From JBQTIU01 sp052387815 (lineage in GTDB: Bacteria; Pseudomonadota; Alphaproteobacteria; CACIAM-22H2), in assembly GCA_052387815.1 (NCBI GenBank), contig JBQTIU010000057.1, forward strand, positions 1 to 64,000: a stretch of DNA of 64,000 bases, written 5' to 3'. The notes below the pieces were generated by a model, which had not been told where the DNA came from, ran no database searches, and saw only the letters and a list, made by a program, of their open reading frames with translations. The position numbers and the translations under genes were made by a program. Positions within the stretch are counted from its first letter, which is position 1; each line of letters begins with the position of its first letter. Positions 1 to 11,434 of this stretch are shown here, piece after piece.

Positions 1-320
1 ATCACGCCCTTGCATCCCGCCTTGGCCGCGCGCCTGGTCAGCGCCACCACGTTCTCGGTGCGGCTTGCCGCCGGGCAGCCCAGCACCGGCACGCGGCCCT
101 TGGCCTGGTCGACCGCGACGTCGAACACGCGCCCGCGCTCGTCGTCCGACATCAGGAAGAATTCGCCGGTCGACCCCGCGGCGATCACGCCGTGGCAGCC
201 GGCCTTGATGACGTACTCGACGACCTTGCGGTAGCCGGCCTCGTCCAGCGCGCCGTTCTTCTTGAAAGGCGTGACGATGACGGCGAACGATCCGCGCCAG
301 CGGACCCTGGGCTTGCTCAT
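1..320 (-). CDS. DapA/DHDPS-family aldolase, 5' part only
   Basis: The gene runs off the left edge, so only about 106 N-terminal residues are visible. They read MSKPRVRWRGSFAVIVTPF, then a GSTGEFF segment matching the substrate-binding GTTGE-type loop of the DHDPS / N-acetylneuraminate lyase superfamily of class I (beta/alpha)8 aldolases. The family forms a Schiff base with a lysine that lies beyond the edge here. The start is the ATG at 318-320, preceded by AAGGA about seven bases upstream. Members act in lysine synthesis or in breakdown of sugar acids and other keto acids, so the substrate is not assigned. The next gene upstream, a ribbon-helix-helix protein at 436-654, has the same orientation. 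Confidence 0.85.
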   Translation of the reverse strand, partial: MSKPRVRWRGSFAVIVTPFKKNGALDEAGYRKVVEYVIKAGCHGVIAAGSTGEFFLMSDDERGRVFDVAVDQAKGRVPVLGCPAASRTENVVALTRRAAKAGCKGV

Positions 321-435
321 GGACGTTTCCTTGGGTGTTTTCGTTGTAGGGCGAAACGGGAGAAGGCACGCAGCCTAGAAGCTGCCCGACGCCTCGGCAA
401 TGTGCGGGCGACCGTGAACCGCGCGGCGCGGACGC

Positions 436-654
436 TCAGGCGTCGGGGCGTTCTTCGGTGAAAAATCCGCGCAGGATGGCAGTGATCGCCTCGCTGCGGG
501 TAAGCGCATGCGGGCGGCGGAACTCGTCCAGCGCGTCGGAAAGGTTTTCCGGCAGGTAGATGCTCATCACCGTCGCGGCCTGGTACCTGGTCTTCGGCCG
601 CCGCACCAGGACGCTGGAATCGTTCTCGATAATGGTATGCAGTCTGAGCGCCAT
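436..654 (-). CDS. Ribbon-helix-helix (CopG-like) small DNA-binding protein
   Basis: This is a 72-residue protein. The second half reads MSIYLPENLSDALDEF followed by LTRSEAITAILRGFF, the strand-helix-helix pattern of CopG/Arc-type regulators; the amphipathic strand before the helices would enter the DNA major groove. The N-terminal 28 residues are an unusual extension, and an internal Met at residue 30 is an alternative start. GGGG and GAGGG lie just before the first ATG, so I kept the long form. A near-perfect palindrome 66 bases upstream (720-745) is a good candidate for its operator. It could be a free-standing regulator or an antitoxin, but no toxin gene is adjacent. Confidence 0.6.
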   Translation of the reverse strand: MALRLHTIIENDSSVLVRRPKTRYQAATVMSIYLPENLSDALDEFRRPHALTRSEAITAILRGFFTEERPDA

Positions 655-719
655 TGACCCCGACCCTCGTCGCCTCGATCTCCCGGCGCCGCCCCCGCGA
701 CCCCACGAGATGTCGTAGG

Positions 720-745
720 CATATCAAGCTCCAAGCCTAGATATG
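720..745. promoter_or_regulatory. Palindrome upstream of the RHH gene, candidate operator
   Basis: CATATC and GATATG flank 14 bases as a perfect six-base inverted repeat in an AT-richer patch between mutL and the ribbon-helix-helix gene. RHH proteins usually repress their own promoter through such sites. The link to this protein is inferred. Confidence 0.35.
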
Positions 746-778
746 GTAGCACGCCCGGAATCCACGGGCCAAGGGAAT

Positions 779-2557
779 TCAACGCCGGCCGAACAGGCGC
801 TCGATATCCGCCAACTTCAGTTCGACATAGGTCGGCCGGCCGTGGTTGCACTGGCCGGAATGCGGGGTCGTCTCCATCCGCCGCAACAGCGCGTTCATCT
901 CCTGGGCCGCGAGGCGCCGTCCGGCGCGCACCGAGCCGTGGCAGGCCAGGGTGCCGCAGACCTCGCCGAGCCGCTCCTTGAGCGACAAGGCGGTGCCGAG
1001 CTCGCCGAGCTCGTCGGCGAGGTCGTGGACCAGGCCCTTGACATCGACCTCGCCCAACAGGGCTGGCACTTCGCGGACCACCACCGCGCCCGGCCCGAAC
1101 GGCTCGATCGCCAGCCCCAGCTCGGCGAACTCGGCGCGGCGCGCGCCGAGCCGTTCGACCGCCGCCTCGTCGAGCTCGACCACTTCGGGGATCAACAACA
1201 CCTGGCGCTTGATGCCGCCGGCGGCGAGCGATTTCTTCATCTCTTCGTACACCAGCCGCTCGTGCGCCGCGTGCTGATCGACGATGACCATGCCGTCGGC
1301 GGTCTCGGCGACGACATAGGTGCCGTGCAACTGGCCGCGCGCCACCCCGAGCGGGAAATCCGACGCCGGTGCCTCGTGCGACTCGGCGACCGCAGCCTGG
1401 GGCGCGCCGAGGCCGGCGAGCGGCGCCTGGTAGGCGGCAGCGGCAGCGGCGAGGCCCGGGCGGAACGACGACCCGGGCGCGCCCGCGGCCCCGGCCACTC
1501 CGTCGGCGGGACGAAACGCGCCCAGCGCCGCTGCCGCCACCGTCGTCGCGGCGCGGTGTCCGGCCTCATGGAGAGCCTGGCGCAGGCTGCCGACGATCAA
1601 GCCGCGGACCACGGAGGAGTCGCGGAATCTGACCTCGGCCTTGGTCGGGTGGACGTTGACGTCGACCGCCTCGGGGCCGAGCTCGAGGAACAGCGCCACC
1701 ACCGGATGCCGGTCGCGGGCCAGGAAATCGGCATACGCCGCGCGCACCGCGCCTGCCAGCAGCCGATCGCGCACCGGCCGGCCGTTGACGAACAGGTACT
1801 GGGAACCGGCGGTCGAGCGATGGTAGGTGGGCAGCCCGGCATGTCCCGACAGGCGCACGCCCTCGCGCTCGGCCTCGATGGCGAGCGCGTTGGCGAAGAA
1901 ATCGCGCCCGATCACCCCCGCCACGCGATCGAGCCGGGCCGCGAACAGGTCGCCCGCCGCCGCCGGGAGCTTGATCGTCGCCCGCTCGTCCTCGCGGACA
2001 TAGAAGGCGATCTCCGGATGGGCCATGGCCAGCCGACAGACGGCGTCGCTCGCCTGCCATCGCTCGGCGCGATCGCCCTTCAAGAACTTGAGCCGTGCCG
2101 GCGTGGCGTAGAACAAGTCGCGGACTTCGACTCGCGTGCCGGGCGGGTGGGCGGCGGGCTCGGGCGCCGATTTCCGGCCGCCCTCGACGGCGATTTGCCA
2201 GGCCTCATCGGCGCCGCGCTGGCGGCTGGCGATGGTCAGGCGGGCGACCGCGCCGATCGAGGGCAGCGCCTCGCCGCGGAAGCCGAGGGTGGCGATGGCC
2301 GACAGGTCGTCGCCGGGAAGCTTGGAGGTCGCGTGGCGATCGACCGCGAGTTCGAGGTCCTGGCGCGACATGCCGCCGCCGTCGTCGACCACGACGATGC
2401 GGGCGCGGCCGGCCTCGGCGAGGGTGACGTCGATGCGGGCGGCGCCGGCGTCGATGGCGTTCTCGACCAGTTCCTTGACCACCGCCCCTGGCCGCTCGAT
2501 GACCTCGCCGGCGGCGATCCGGTTGACCACGGTCTCGGGCAGCCGGCGGATGGTCAT
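779..2557 (-). CDS. mutL: DNA mismatch repair protein MutL
   Basis: MutL couples MutS mismatch recognition to strand cutting. The 592-residue protein has the GHKL ATPase signatures in order: VELVENAIDAGA near residue 35, DDGGGM near 60 and GFRGEAL near 95. Its C-terminal dimer domain carries DQHAAHERLVYE, an exact match to the DQHA(X)2E(X)4E metal-dependent endonuclease motif, plus ACHGSVRA and a CNHGRPT box. MutL proteins with this motif nick DNA themselves and occur in organisms without MutH, so methyl-directed repair of the E. coli kind is not expected. The start MTIRRLPETVVNRIAAGEV is canonical. A long Ala/Pro-rich linker separates the two halves. It is the last gene of the ribF-to-mutL block. 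Confidence 0.97.
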   Translation of the reverse strand: MTIRRLPETVVNRIAAGEVIERPGAVVKELVENAIDAGAARIDVTLAEAGRARIVVVDDGGGMSRQDLELAVDRHATSKLPGDDLSAIATLGFRGEALPSIGAVARLTIASRQRGADEAWQIAVEGGRKSAPEPAAHPPGTRVEVRDLFYATPARLKFLKGDRAERWQASDAVCRLAMAHPEIAFYVREDERATIKLPAAAGDLFAARLDRVAGVIGRDFFANALAIEAEREGVRLSGHAGLPTYHRSTAGSQYLFVNGRPVRDRLLAGAVRAAYADFLARDRHPVVALFLELGPEAVDVNVHPTKAEVRFRDSSVVRGLIVGSLRQALHEAGHRAATTVAAAALGAFRPADGVAGAAGAPGSSFRPGLAAAAAAYQAPLAGLGAPQAAVAESHEAPASDFPLGVARGQLHGTYVVAETADGMVIVDQHAAHERLVYEEMKKSLAAGGIKRQVLLIPEVVELDEAAVERLGARRAEFAELGLAIEPFGPGAVVVREVPALLGEVDVKGLVHDLADELGELGTALSLKERLGEVCGTLACHGSVRAGRRLAAQEMNALLRRMETTPHSGQCNHGRPTYVELKLADIERLFGRR

Positions 2558-2576
2558 GACGCCCTCGGCGGCCGGT

Positions 2577-3923
2577 TCAACCGCCGCCGCCGGGCGCGGA
2601 GGCGCCGTCGAGACCCTCGGGTTCCCCGACCACCACGACCAAGAGCCGGTCGGGGTCGAGCAGCCGACGGGCGAGGCGGCGCACGTCCTCGAGCGTGACC
2701 GCCTCGATCAAGCCGTTGCGGCGATCGAGGTAATCGATGCCCAGGCGGTCGTACTGCATCGAGGCGAGCGTGCGGGCGATGCGGGCGGTCGAATCGAGCC
2801 GGAGCGCGAACGAGCCCGTGAGATAGGTCTTGGCCTCGGCGAGTTCCTCGGCGCTCGGCCCCTCGTCGCGCATGCGCCGCCACTCGGCGCGGATCAACTC
2901 GATCGACTGCTTAACGCGCGCATTGGCGCTCGCCGTCCCGCCCATGACGAGGGCCGCGTGGTCGAAGGGCGACAGGTAGCTGGACACGCTGTAAGCGAGC
3001 CCGCGCTTCTCGCGGAGCTCGGCCGTCAGGCGCGAGGTGAACCCGCCCCCGCCCAGGATGTAGTTCATGACCGTCGCGGTGTAAAAATCGGGATCGTCGC
3101 GCTTGACGCCGGCCTCGCCGAACGACACCACGCTCTGCGGGATCGCGCGCTTGACGACGATCGTCCGCCCGCGCCCGTGCGGCGCCGCCTCGGCGACCGC
3201 CCCCGGGGCCGAAGCGGCCGGCAACTCGCCGAAGGCGAGATCGAGGAGCGCGCCGAGCTCGAAGGGCGTGATGTCGCCGACCGCCGCGATCACCAGGTTG
3301 TCGCGCGCCAAGCGGGCGGCGAGGAACGCCTTGAGGTCCTCGGGCCCGAGCTTGGCCACCGAGTCGGGCGTGCCGCGCACCGGGCGGCCATAGGGATGGC
3401 CGGGGAAAGCGGTCGCCATGAAGGTCCGGCCGGCGATCGTGTTGGGCTCTTCGGAGGCGCGGGCGAGGGCCGCCAAGGTGCGGGCGCGCAGCCGTTCGAG
3501 GTCGGCGGTATCGAAGCGCGGCCGGGTGAGCATGAGGCGCAGGAGATCGACGGCGACCTCGCGGTGCTCGTTGAGGGTCTTCAGCGACCCGGTGAGGGTA
3601 TCGAGCCCGGCCCCCAGCGACAGCCCGATCGAGCGGTCCTCGAGCATCGCCTGGAAGGCCTGGGAGTCGTGGTCGCCGGCGGCCTCGGTCATCAGGTCGG
3701 TGGCGAGCTGGGCCAGGCCTTCCTTGCCGGCGGGGTCGAGCGCGGCGCCGCCGCGGAAGGAGAATTCGAGGGCCAGCACCGGGATCATGCGATCCTCGAC
3801 CAGCCAGGCCTCGATCCCGCCCGGGCTCAACACCCGCTCGACCTTGGGGGCGGCGCGCACCGGCGCCGCCACGGTCGCGGCCGCCGCCACGGCGAGCGCC
3901 AGGACGAAGAGAACGCGGTTCAT
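2577..3923 (-). CDS. M16-family peptidase-like protein, non-catalytic partner
   Basis: This is a 448-residue periplasmic member of the M16 (insulinase/processing peptidase) family. A signal peptide opens the protein (MNRVLFVLALAVAAAATVA, then APVRA), which fixes the start at 3923. The family metal-binding HXXEH is absent: the equivalent region reads EGLAQLATDLM. M16 proteins are often encoded as a catalytic and a non-catalytic pair that forms a clam-shell heterodimer. The catalytic partner lies immediately upstream at 3941-5341, 17 bases away. The R/Y element of the C-terminal half (LREKRGLAYSVSSY) is intact, as expected for a subunit that binds peptide but does not cut. Confidence 0.9.
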   Translation of the reverse strand: MNRVLFVLALAVAAAATVAAPVRAAPKVERVLSPGGIEAWLVEDRMIPVLALEFSFRGGAALDPAGKEGLAQLATDLMTEAAGDHDSQAFQAMLEDRSIGLSLGAGLDTLTGSLKTLNEHREVAVDLLRLMLTRPRFDTADLERLRARTLAALARASEEPNTIAGRTFMATAFPGHPYGRPVRGTPDSVAKLGPEDLKAFLAARLARDNLVIAAVGDITPFELGALLDLAFGELPAASAPGAVAEAAPHGRGRTIVVKRAIPQSVVSFGEAGVKRDDPDFYTATVMNYILGGGGFTSRLTAELREKRGLAYSVSSYLSPFDHAALVMGGTASANARVKQSIELIRAEWRRMRDEGPSAEELAEAKTYLTGSFALRLDSTARIARTLASMQYDRLGIDYLDRRNGLIEAVTLEDVRRLARRLLDPDRLLVVVVGEPEGLDGASAPGGGG

Positions 3924-3940
3924 GAGATGCTCCTTGCGCC

Positions 3941-5341
3941 TCAACTGCCGGGGCCTGGCAGCAAGAGGCCGGTGACCGAGCGCGCCTCGCGGAGGACGGC
4001 GCGCGCGGCGGCGTCGACCTCGGCGGCGGTGACGGCGGCGATGCTCTGCGGCCAGGTTTCGACATCGGCGACGCTCCGGCCAGTGGCGAGCGCCGCGCCG
4101 AAGGCCCGCGCGCCGGCTTGCAGGCTGTCGCGGGCATAGACCGCGGAGGCGCGCATCCGCGTGGTGGCGCGGGCGACCTCGTGCGCGGTGACGCCCTCGG
4201 CGAGCAGGCGGCGGATCTCCTCGTCGAGCTTGGCCTCGAGCGCGCCCATCTCGACGCCGGGCCGCAAGGCCGCCGTGATACCGAACGTGCTCTCGTCGAG
4301 CGCCTCGGGGTCGTAGTACGACCCCGCCGAGGTCGCCAGCTTGTGCTCGACCACCAGCGCGCGGTGGAGGCGGCTGGTCGCGCCGCCGCCGAACACCTCG
4401 GCGAGCACCTGCAAGGCATAGGCGTGCTGGCGCGCGCCCGCGACATAGCTCGGCGCCAGATAGACGCGCGAGAGGGCGGATTGGCGGACGCGCTCGTCCT
4501 TGAGCTCGACTCGGCGCGGCGATTGGTGCGGCGGCTCCTGCGGACGGGCGCGCTCGGGGACGGCGCGGGCCGGAATGGCGCCGTAGTATTTCTCGGCGAG
4601 CGGCCTCAATTCGGCGGCGGTGATGTCGCCGGCGACGATCAGGACGGCGTTGTTGGGCGCGTAGAAGCGGCGGTACCACTCGATCGCGTCGGCGGTCGTC
4701 AGGCCGCGGATCTCATGCTCCCAGCCGATGATCGGCCTGCCGTACGGATGGTTGAGGTAGAGCGCCGCCCGCACCTGCTCGCGCAGCCGCGAGCGCGGGT
4801 TGTTGTCCACCGCCTGGCGGCGTTCCTCGAGGATCACGTCGCGCTCGGGCGTGACCTCGGCGTCGCTCAAAACCAGGTTGGCCATGCGGTCGGCTTCGAT
4901 CCGCATCACGAGTTCGAGCCGGTCGCGGGCCACGTTCTGGAAATAGCCGGTGTAATCCGGCCCGGTGAAAGCGTTGTCGCGGCCGCCGTTGCGGGCCACG
5001 ATTTTCGAGAACTCGCCCGGCGCCAGCGTGCTCGTGCCCTTGAACATCAGGTGTTCGAGGAAATGGGCGATGCCCGACTTGCCCGGCGCCTCGTCGGCGG
5101 CGCCGGCCTTGTACCAGACCATATGGGCGACGATGGGCGAGCGGTGGTTCGAGATCGCCACCACCTGGAGGCCGTTCGCCAGCGTGAAGGTTTCGGGATC
5201 GAAGACTTGGGCGGCGGCCGGCGCCACGACCAGCCAACCCACGCAGAGCACGGCCAGGCGCAGCGACCCACGCCTTGCCGGGGTGAGGGCGAGTCGACGA
5301 CAACCTCGCAGGATGGGTACCAAGGGTCGGCGTCGGAACAC
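3941..5341 (-). CDS. M16-family zinc peptidase, catalytic subunit
   Basis: The 466-residue secreted metallopeptidase has a hydrophobic signal (LAVLCVGWLVVAPAAAQ). The inverted zinc motif HFLEH sits near residue 92, and the downstream EADRM...EVTPERDVILEERR segment supplies the third ligand. The family degrades peptides within a closed chamber. The start is a GTG at 5339-5341 that shares one base with the TAG of the DUF3035 gene, with GAAGGG eight bases upstream. It is followed by the non-catalytic partner, so the two are probably made together and paired. The natural substrate is unknown. Confidence 0.92.
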   Translation of the reverse strand: MFRRRPLVPILRGCRRLALTPARRGSLRLAVLCVGWLVVAPAAAQVFDPETFTLANGLQVVAISNHRSPIVAHMVWYKAGAADEAPGKSGIAHFLEHLMFKGTSTLAPGEFSKIVARNGGRDNAFTGPDYTGYFQNVARDRLELVMRIEADRMANLVLSDAEVTPERDVILEERRQAVDNNPRSRLREQVRAALYLNHPYGRPIIGWEHEIRGLTTADAIEWYRRFYAPNNAVLIVAGDITAAELRPLAEKYYGAIPARAVPERARPQEPPHQSPRRVELKDERVRQSALSRVYLAPSYVAGARQHAYALQVLAEVFGGGATSRLHRALVVEHKLATSAGSYYDPEALDESTFGITAALRPGVEMGALEAKLDEEIRRLLAEGVTAHEVARATTRMRASAVYARDSLQAGARAFGAALATGRSVADVETWPQSIAAVTAAEVDAAARAVLREARSVTGLLLPGPGS

Positions 5342-5946
5342 TAGAATATCCCTTCGAGCGGACCCTTGCGGCGCCGCCTGATGCTCGGCGTGTTGCCTTC
5401 GCCGAGCGAGCGGCCGAGGGCGGTATTCTCGCGCAGGCGCTGCGCCTCGCGCGCCGCGTCGACCACCTCGCCGGGCTCGTCGGCCTCGCGCCAGAAGATC
5501 AGCTGGTCGAGGAAGGTGCGCTCGGCCTCGGCCAGCGCCGTCGCCTCGCGGTCGACGATCTGGCGGATGCCGGGATCGGCGCGCCCGGCGCCGGCCCGCG
5601 TCAGGATGGCGGCCAGCCCGGGGCTATCGGCGACCCGGGTCGCCGCGGGGACGGGCGAACGCGCCCGGCCGGCGCCGAGGATCGACTGGCGGGCACTCTC
5701 GGGCGCCGTCGCCTCTTGCGGGCGGGGCGCCCCGGGCTGGGGCGGGCGCAGCGCGTAATCGGGGGGCAGCGACAAGGGCGCGCGGCTGACGATGCGGAAT
5801 TCGTCGGGCGTCGCCTTGTCCCAGCCCAGCGCCTTGCGGGCATCGCCGCAGCCCGAGAGGCCGAAGCCAAGCGCCACCACGAGCGCAGCCGCCAGACAGC
5901 GGCGCCGCGTCCGCTCGCCCGGGCAGGAGGGCGTCGCGAGTCTCAT
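5341..5946 (-). CDS. DUF3035 lipoprotein
   Basis: This 201-residue protein has a lipoprotein signal: basic N-terminus, hydrophobic ALVVALGFGLSGC, with the lipidated Cys near residue 33. The mature part begins with the DUF3035 pattern, where TPDEFRIVSRAPLSLPPDYALRPPQPG is split over residues 47-73. The C-terminal third holds a predicted helical stretch and a basic tail. In alphaproteobacteria this family lies between lspA and the M16 peptidases, as here. Its function is unestablished; outer-membrane location is inferred from the lipobox, which has no Asp at +2 (it reads C-G-D). Confidence 0.85.
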   Translation of the reverse strand: MRLATPSCPGERTRRRCLAAALVVALGFGLSGCGDARKALGWDKATPDEFRIVSRAPLSLPPDYALRPPQPGAPRPQEATAPESARQSILGAGRARSPVPAATRVADSPGLAAILTRAGAGRADPGIRQIVDREATALAEAERTFLDQLIFWREADEPGEVVDAAREAQRLRENTALGRSLGEGNTPSIRRRRKGPLEGIF

Positions 5947-5951
5947 GGCTG

Positions 5952-6452
5952 TTATTTTAGCGCTTGTTTGGCCCCGAACAAGGCATCAATGAGGAGAATC
6001 GCCACCCCGAGGGTGATCGCCGAGTCGGCGAGGTTGAAGGCCGGCCAGTGCCAGCCAAAGGCATGGAAATCCAGGAAATCGAACACGCCGCCGAACCGCA
6101 GCCGGTCGATGACGTTGCCGAGCGCCCCGCCGATGACCAGCCCGAGCGCCACCTTGACCCATGCGGGCTCGATTCGGCGAAGCCAGACGAGGAGGCCCAA
6201 GACGATGGCGAGCGCCAGGGCCACGAACACCCATTTCGCGCTGTCCGACCCGGGATTGAGCATCCCGAAGCTGATTCCGTAATTCCATACCGGAACCAGG
6301 TTGAGGAACGGCAGGACCTCGATCGTTCGCCGTCCCTCCGCGCCCAGGAGGGCGAGGAAATAGAACTTGGCCGCCTGGTCGAGGGCAACGACGATCGCCG
6401 CCACGCCGAGGGCGAGCCGCGGGCCGGACCGGTGACGGCCGGCGCGGCGCAT
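5952..6452 (-). CDS. lspA: Lipoprotein signal peptidase (signal peptidase II)
   Basis: LspA is the inner-membrane aspartic protease that removes signal peptides from prolipoproteins after lipidation. The 166-residue protein has four hydrophobic segments. Both catalytic aspartates are in place: GNVIDRLRFGGVFDF near residues 113-128 and FNLADSAITLG near 139-149. The gene begins directly after the ileS stop (TGAATG, no spacer), implying translational coupling. Its neighbour on the other side is the DUF3035 lipoprotein, a likely client. Confidence 0.96.
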   Translation of the reverse strand: MRRAGRHRSGPRLALGVAAIVVALDQAAKFYFLALLGAEGRRTIEVLPFLNLVPVWNYGISFGMLNPGSDSAKWVFVALALAIVLGLLVWLRRIEPAWVKVALGLVIGGALGNVIDRLRFGGVFDFLDFHAFGWHWPAFNLADSAITLGVAILLIDALFGAKQALK

Positions 6453-9299
<2,847 letters not shown>

Positions 9300-9408
9300 G
9301 GGATGGCCTCAAGAGACGCGGGCGGCGCTCACGAGCGCGGGGGGATGGGGGATCGGCTTCCGGCAAGAAACGCAGGCAGCGGGGCAGCGGGAAACGGCGC
9401 GAACGCCC

Positions 9409-9430
9409 CCCGATCCTCTACAGGATCGGG
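9409..9430. repeat. Hairpin in the ribF-ileS spacer
   Basis: CCCGATCC and GGATCGGG pair perfectly around a TCTACA loop, about 110 bases upstream of the ileS start. There is no run of T on either side, so it is not a standard intrinsic terminator. It may be a processing or pausing element within the ribF-ileS transcript. Confidence 0.45.
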
Positions 9431-9533
9431 CTGGTAATTCGCCCGCCATCCGCCCCACGAAGAAGCCGCGTCAACATGGCGGCCGACTATAGGAACCGGG
9501 TCCGGGGGCGTCAAGGCGCCTTGGAGCGGCCGC

Positions 9534-10547
9534 TTACAGCCGCGGCCGAGCCGGGGCCTTGGGCCGGTCGAGGGCGCGGCGCGCGGCTTCGCAGTCGCGC
9601 CCGATCTGGTCCGCAAGCGCCTGCGGCCCGGCGAATTTCCGTTCCGGGCGCAGGAAATCGATCAGCGCCACCCGCAAGTGGCGGCCGTAGAGATCGCCGC
9701 TGAAATCGAACAGATGGACTTCGAGGCGCGGCTCGAGGGCGCCGCCGAAGGTGGGCCGCAAGCCCAGATTGGCCACCCCGTCGCGCCACATCGTCGTTCC
9801 GCCGTCGAGGCGGCCGGCGCGCACCGCATAGACGCCGAGCGCCGGACGAAGGCAGATCCCGAGCCGGAGATTGGCGGTCGGAAAGCCCAGGCTGCGACCG
9901 CGCTCGTCGCCGCGCCGGACCCGATCCTCGATCTCGAAGGGGCGACCGAGAAGCCGCGCCGCACCCCGCGGGTCGCCGGCCTTCAGGCAGTCGCGCACCG
10001 CGGTCGAGGAATACACGAACGCCTCGGGTTCGGCTTCGGACTCGGGCCCAAGGGCGGTCACCGGCGCCATGATCGTCGCCTCGACCCCGGTGCGGGCGAG
10101 CCGGTCGCGCAGCAGCTCCGGGCTGCCCCGCCGTCCGTGGCCGAACACGAAATCGAAGCCCACCACCACGTGGCGCGCCATCAGTCCCCGGACCAGCACC
10201 TCGTCGATGAACGTTTCGGCGCTGAGCCGCGCCAGCGCGGCGTCGAAGCGCAGCACGACGAGGTTCGCCACGCCGAGTTCGGCGATGATCCGCACCTTGG
10301 TGCGCAAGCGCGTCAATAGGAAGGGTGGGCTGTCGGGTCGGAAGAACAGGCGCGGATGCGGTTCGAAGGTCAGGACCGCGGCCTCGCATTCTTCCGCCTT
10401 CGCCCGCCGCACCGCCTCGCGGATCACGGCTTGGTGGCCGCGGTGCACGCCATCGAAATTGCCGATGGCCACGACGCCGTTTCCCGCCGATGGCGGCAAG
10501 TTGGAATAATGACGATAGATGCGCAACGCCAAGGGACACTCAGCCAT
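9534..10547 (-). CDS. ribF: Bifunctional riboflavin kinase / FAD synthetase
   Basis: RibF converts riboflavin to FMN and then FAD in the cytoplasm. The 337-residue protein has the N-terminal nucleotidyltransferase domain with AIGNFDGVHRGHQAVI near residues 26-41 and FVFGHGRRGSPELL near 115. The C-terminal kinase domain begins with the GRPFEIEDRV...RGRSLGFPTANL signature near residues 200-228 and continues to a DLYGRHLRV strand. The Met at 10547 gives a short extension (MAECPLALRIYRHYSNLP) before the first domain, which is normal. ribF upstream of ileS-lspA is the usual alphaproteobacterial arrangement. Confidence 0.95.
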   Translation of the reverse strand: MAECPLALRIYRHYSNLPPSAGNGVVAIGNFDGVHRGHQAVIREAVRRAKAEECEAAVLTFEPHPRLFFRPDSPPFLLTRLRTKVRIIAELGVANLVVLRFDAALARLSAETFIDEVLVRGLMARHVVVGFDFVFGHGRRGSPELLRDRLARTGVEATIMAPVTALGPESEAEPEAFVYSSTAVRDCLKAGDPRGAARLLGRPFEIEDRVRRGDERGRSLGFPTANLRLGICLRPALGVYAVRAGRLDGGTTMWRDGVANLGLRPTFGGALEPRLEVHLFDFSGDLYGRHLRVALIDFLRPERKFAGPQALADQIGRDCEAARRALDRPKAPARPRL

Positions 10548-10598
10548 TGGTCAAAGGAGACCGACCGGCTCTTATATAGGGAGATTGCCCACCCGTTG

Positions 10599-11129
10599 TC
10601 AGGCGAGCGAATGCGGTCCCGATCCGTAGCCGCTGCCGGCCGGCGCGGCCGCGCTGTCCTCGCCGTTGCCCCCAGGCGCGGGCGCCTCGAGGCTGGCGCG
10701 CAGGGGCACCATGACGATCGCCTCGCCTTCCAGAACGACCTTGTGGCCGACCGCGGCGACGGTCGACAGGATGGCGCGACGCTTGTCGGCCATCAGTTCG
10801 GTAATCGTCGCCCGCGCCTCGACGGTGTCGCCGATCCGGACCGGCGCCTTCCAGCGCAGCGACTGGCTGACATAGATGGCGCCCGGCCCCGGCAGGCGCG
10901 TGCCGATCACGGTGGAGATGAAGCTCGCGGTCAGCATGCCGTGGGCGATGCGACCCGAGAACATGGTGTCCTTGGCGAACACTTCGTTGATGTGGACCGG
11001 GTTGGTGTCCCCGGAGATTCCGGCGAACAAGACGATGTCCGCCTCGGTCACCGTGCGCGCGTAAAGCGCGGTCTGGCCGACTTTCAGGTCTTCGAAAAAC
11101 AGGCCGTGCAATTCGTGGTGACTGCTCAT
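10599..11129 (-). CDS. MaoC-family (R)-specific enoyl-CoA hydratase
   Basis: This is a 176-residue single hot-dog domain protein. It carries the hydratase-2 motif ISGDTNPVHINEVFAKD around residues 39-55; the Asp and His are the catalytic pair that hydrates trans-enoyl-CoA to (R)-3-hydroxyacyl-CoA. The segment RIAHGMLTASFISTVIG follows, as in PhaJ-type enzymes. The start at 11129 is preferred over one ten codons upstream because GGGAG stands ten bases before it. Its role (PHA precursor supply, fatty acid oxidation or other acyl-CoA) cannot be told from context. Its C-terminus is extended by a Gly/Ala-rich tail of about 25 residues. Confidence 0.88.
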   Translation of the reverse strand: MSSHHELHGLFFEDLKVGQTALYARTVTEADIVLFAGISGDTNPVHINEVFAKDTMFSGRIAHGMLTASFISTVIGTRLPGPGAIYVSQSLRWKAPVRIGDTVEARATITELMADKRRAILSTVAAVGHKVVLEGEAIVMVPLRASLEAPAPGGNGEDSAAAPAGSGYGSGPHSLA

Positions 11130-11434
11130 GGTCCGGTGTGCTCCCGACAGGCGCGCCATGTTGCAATGCAGCGGGCGAATCGAGGTGTCTCATAAACGCT
11201 TTGCGGCACTGCAGCAAGAGCTTATGCCGACGACATGAAATTTGCCTTAACCGTTTCGAGGGCCGGGCATCGAACCACGGGGGGCGGGACCGGGGTTGGC
11301 CACCCGCCGCACCCGGAGGCTTGTTTTGGCACGGGTTTAGCGATTAGGATGCGGCGCTAGACGAAGTCGACGATGGCGGTCGCCTCGGGGTCCTCGTTTC
11401 GAGGACCGACGCGGCCCCGGGGGGTTTCCACGAC
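11130..11434. other. Divergent intergenic region, no gene seen
   Basis: About 305 bases separate the minus-strand MaoC gene and the plus-strand Crp/Fnr regulator. Reading both strands gave no protein-like frame. A relatively AT-rich stretch (about 11190-11260, including AAATTTGCCTTAACC) could hold promoters for both genes, but no convincing -35/-10 pair stands out. Confidence 0.5.

Noticed and set aside
743..2698. A 651-codon plus-strand open frame opposite mutL
   Set aside because: It is antisense to mutL and its product is low-complexity Arg/Gly/Asp-rich without domains; high GC makes such shadow frames long.
9300..9533. T-box riboswitch upstream of ileS
   Set aside because: No specifier loop or conserved T-box sequence and no antiterminator pair; such switches are rare in alphaproteobacteria.
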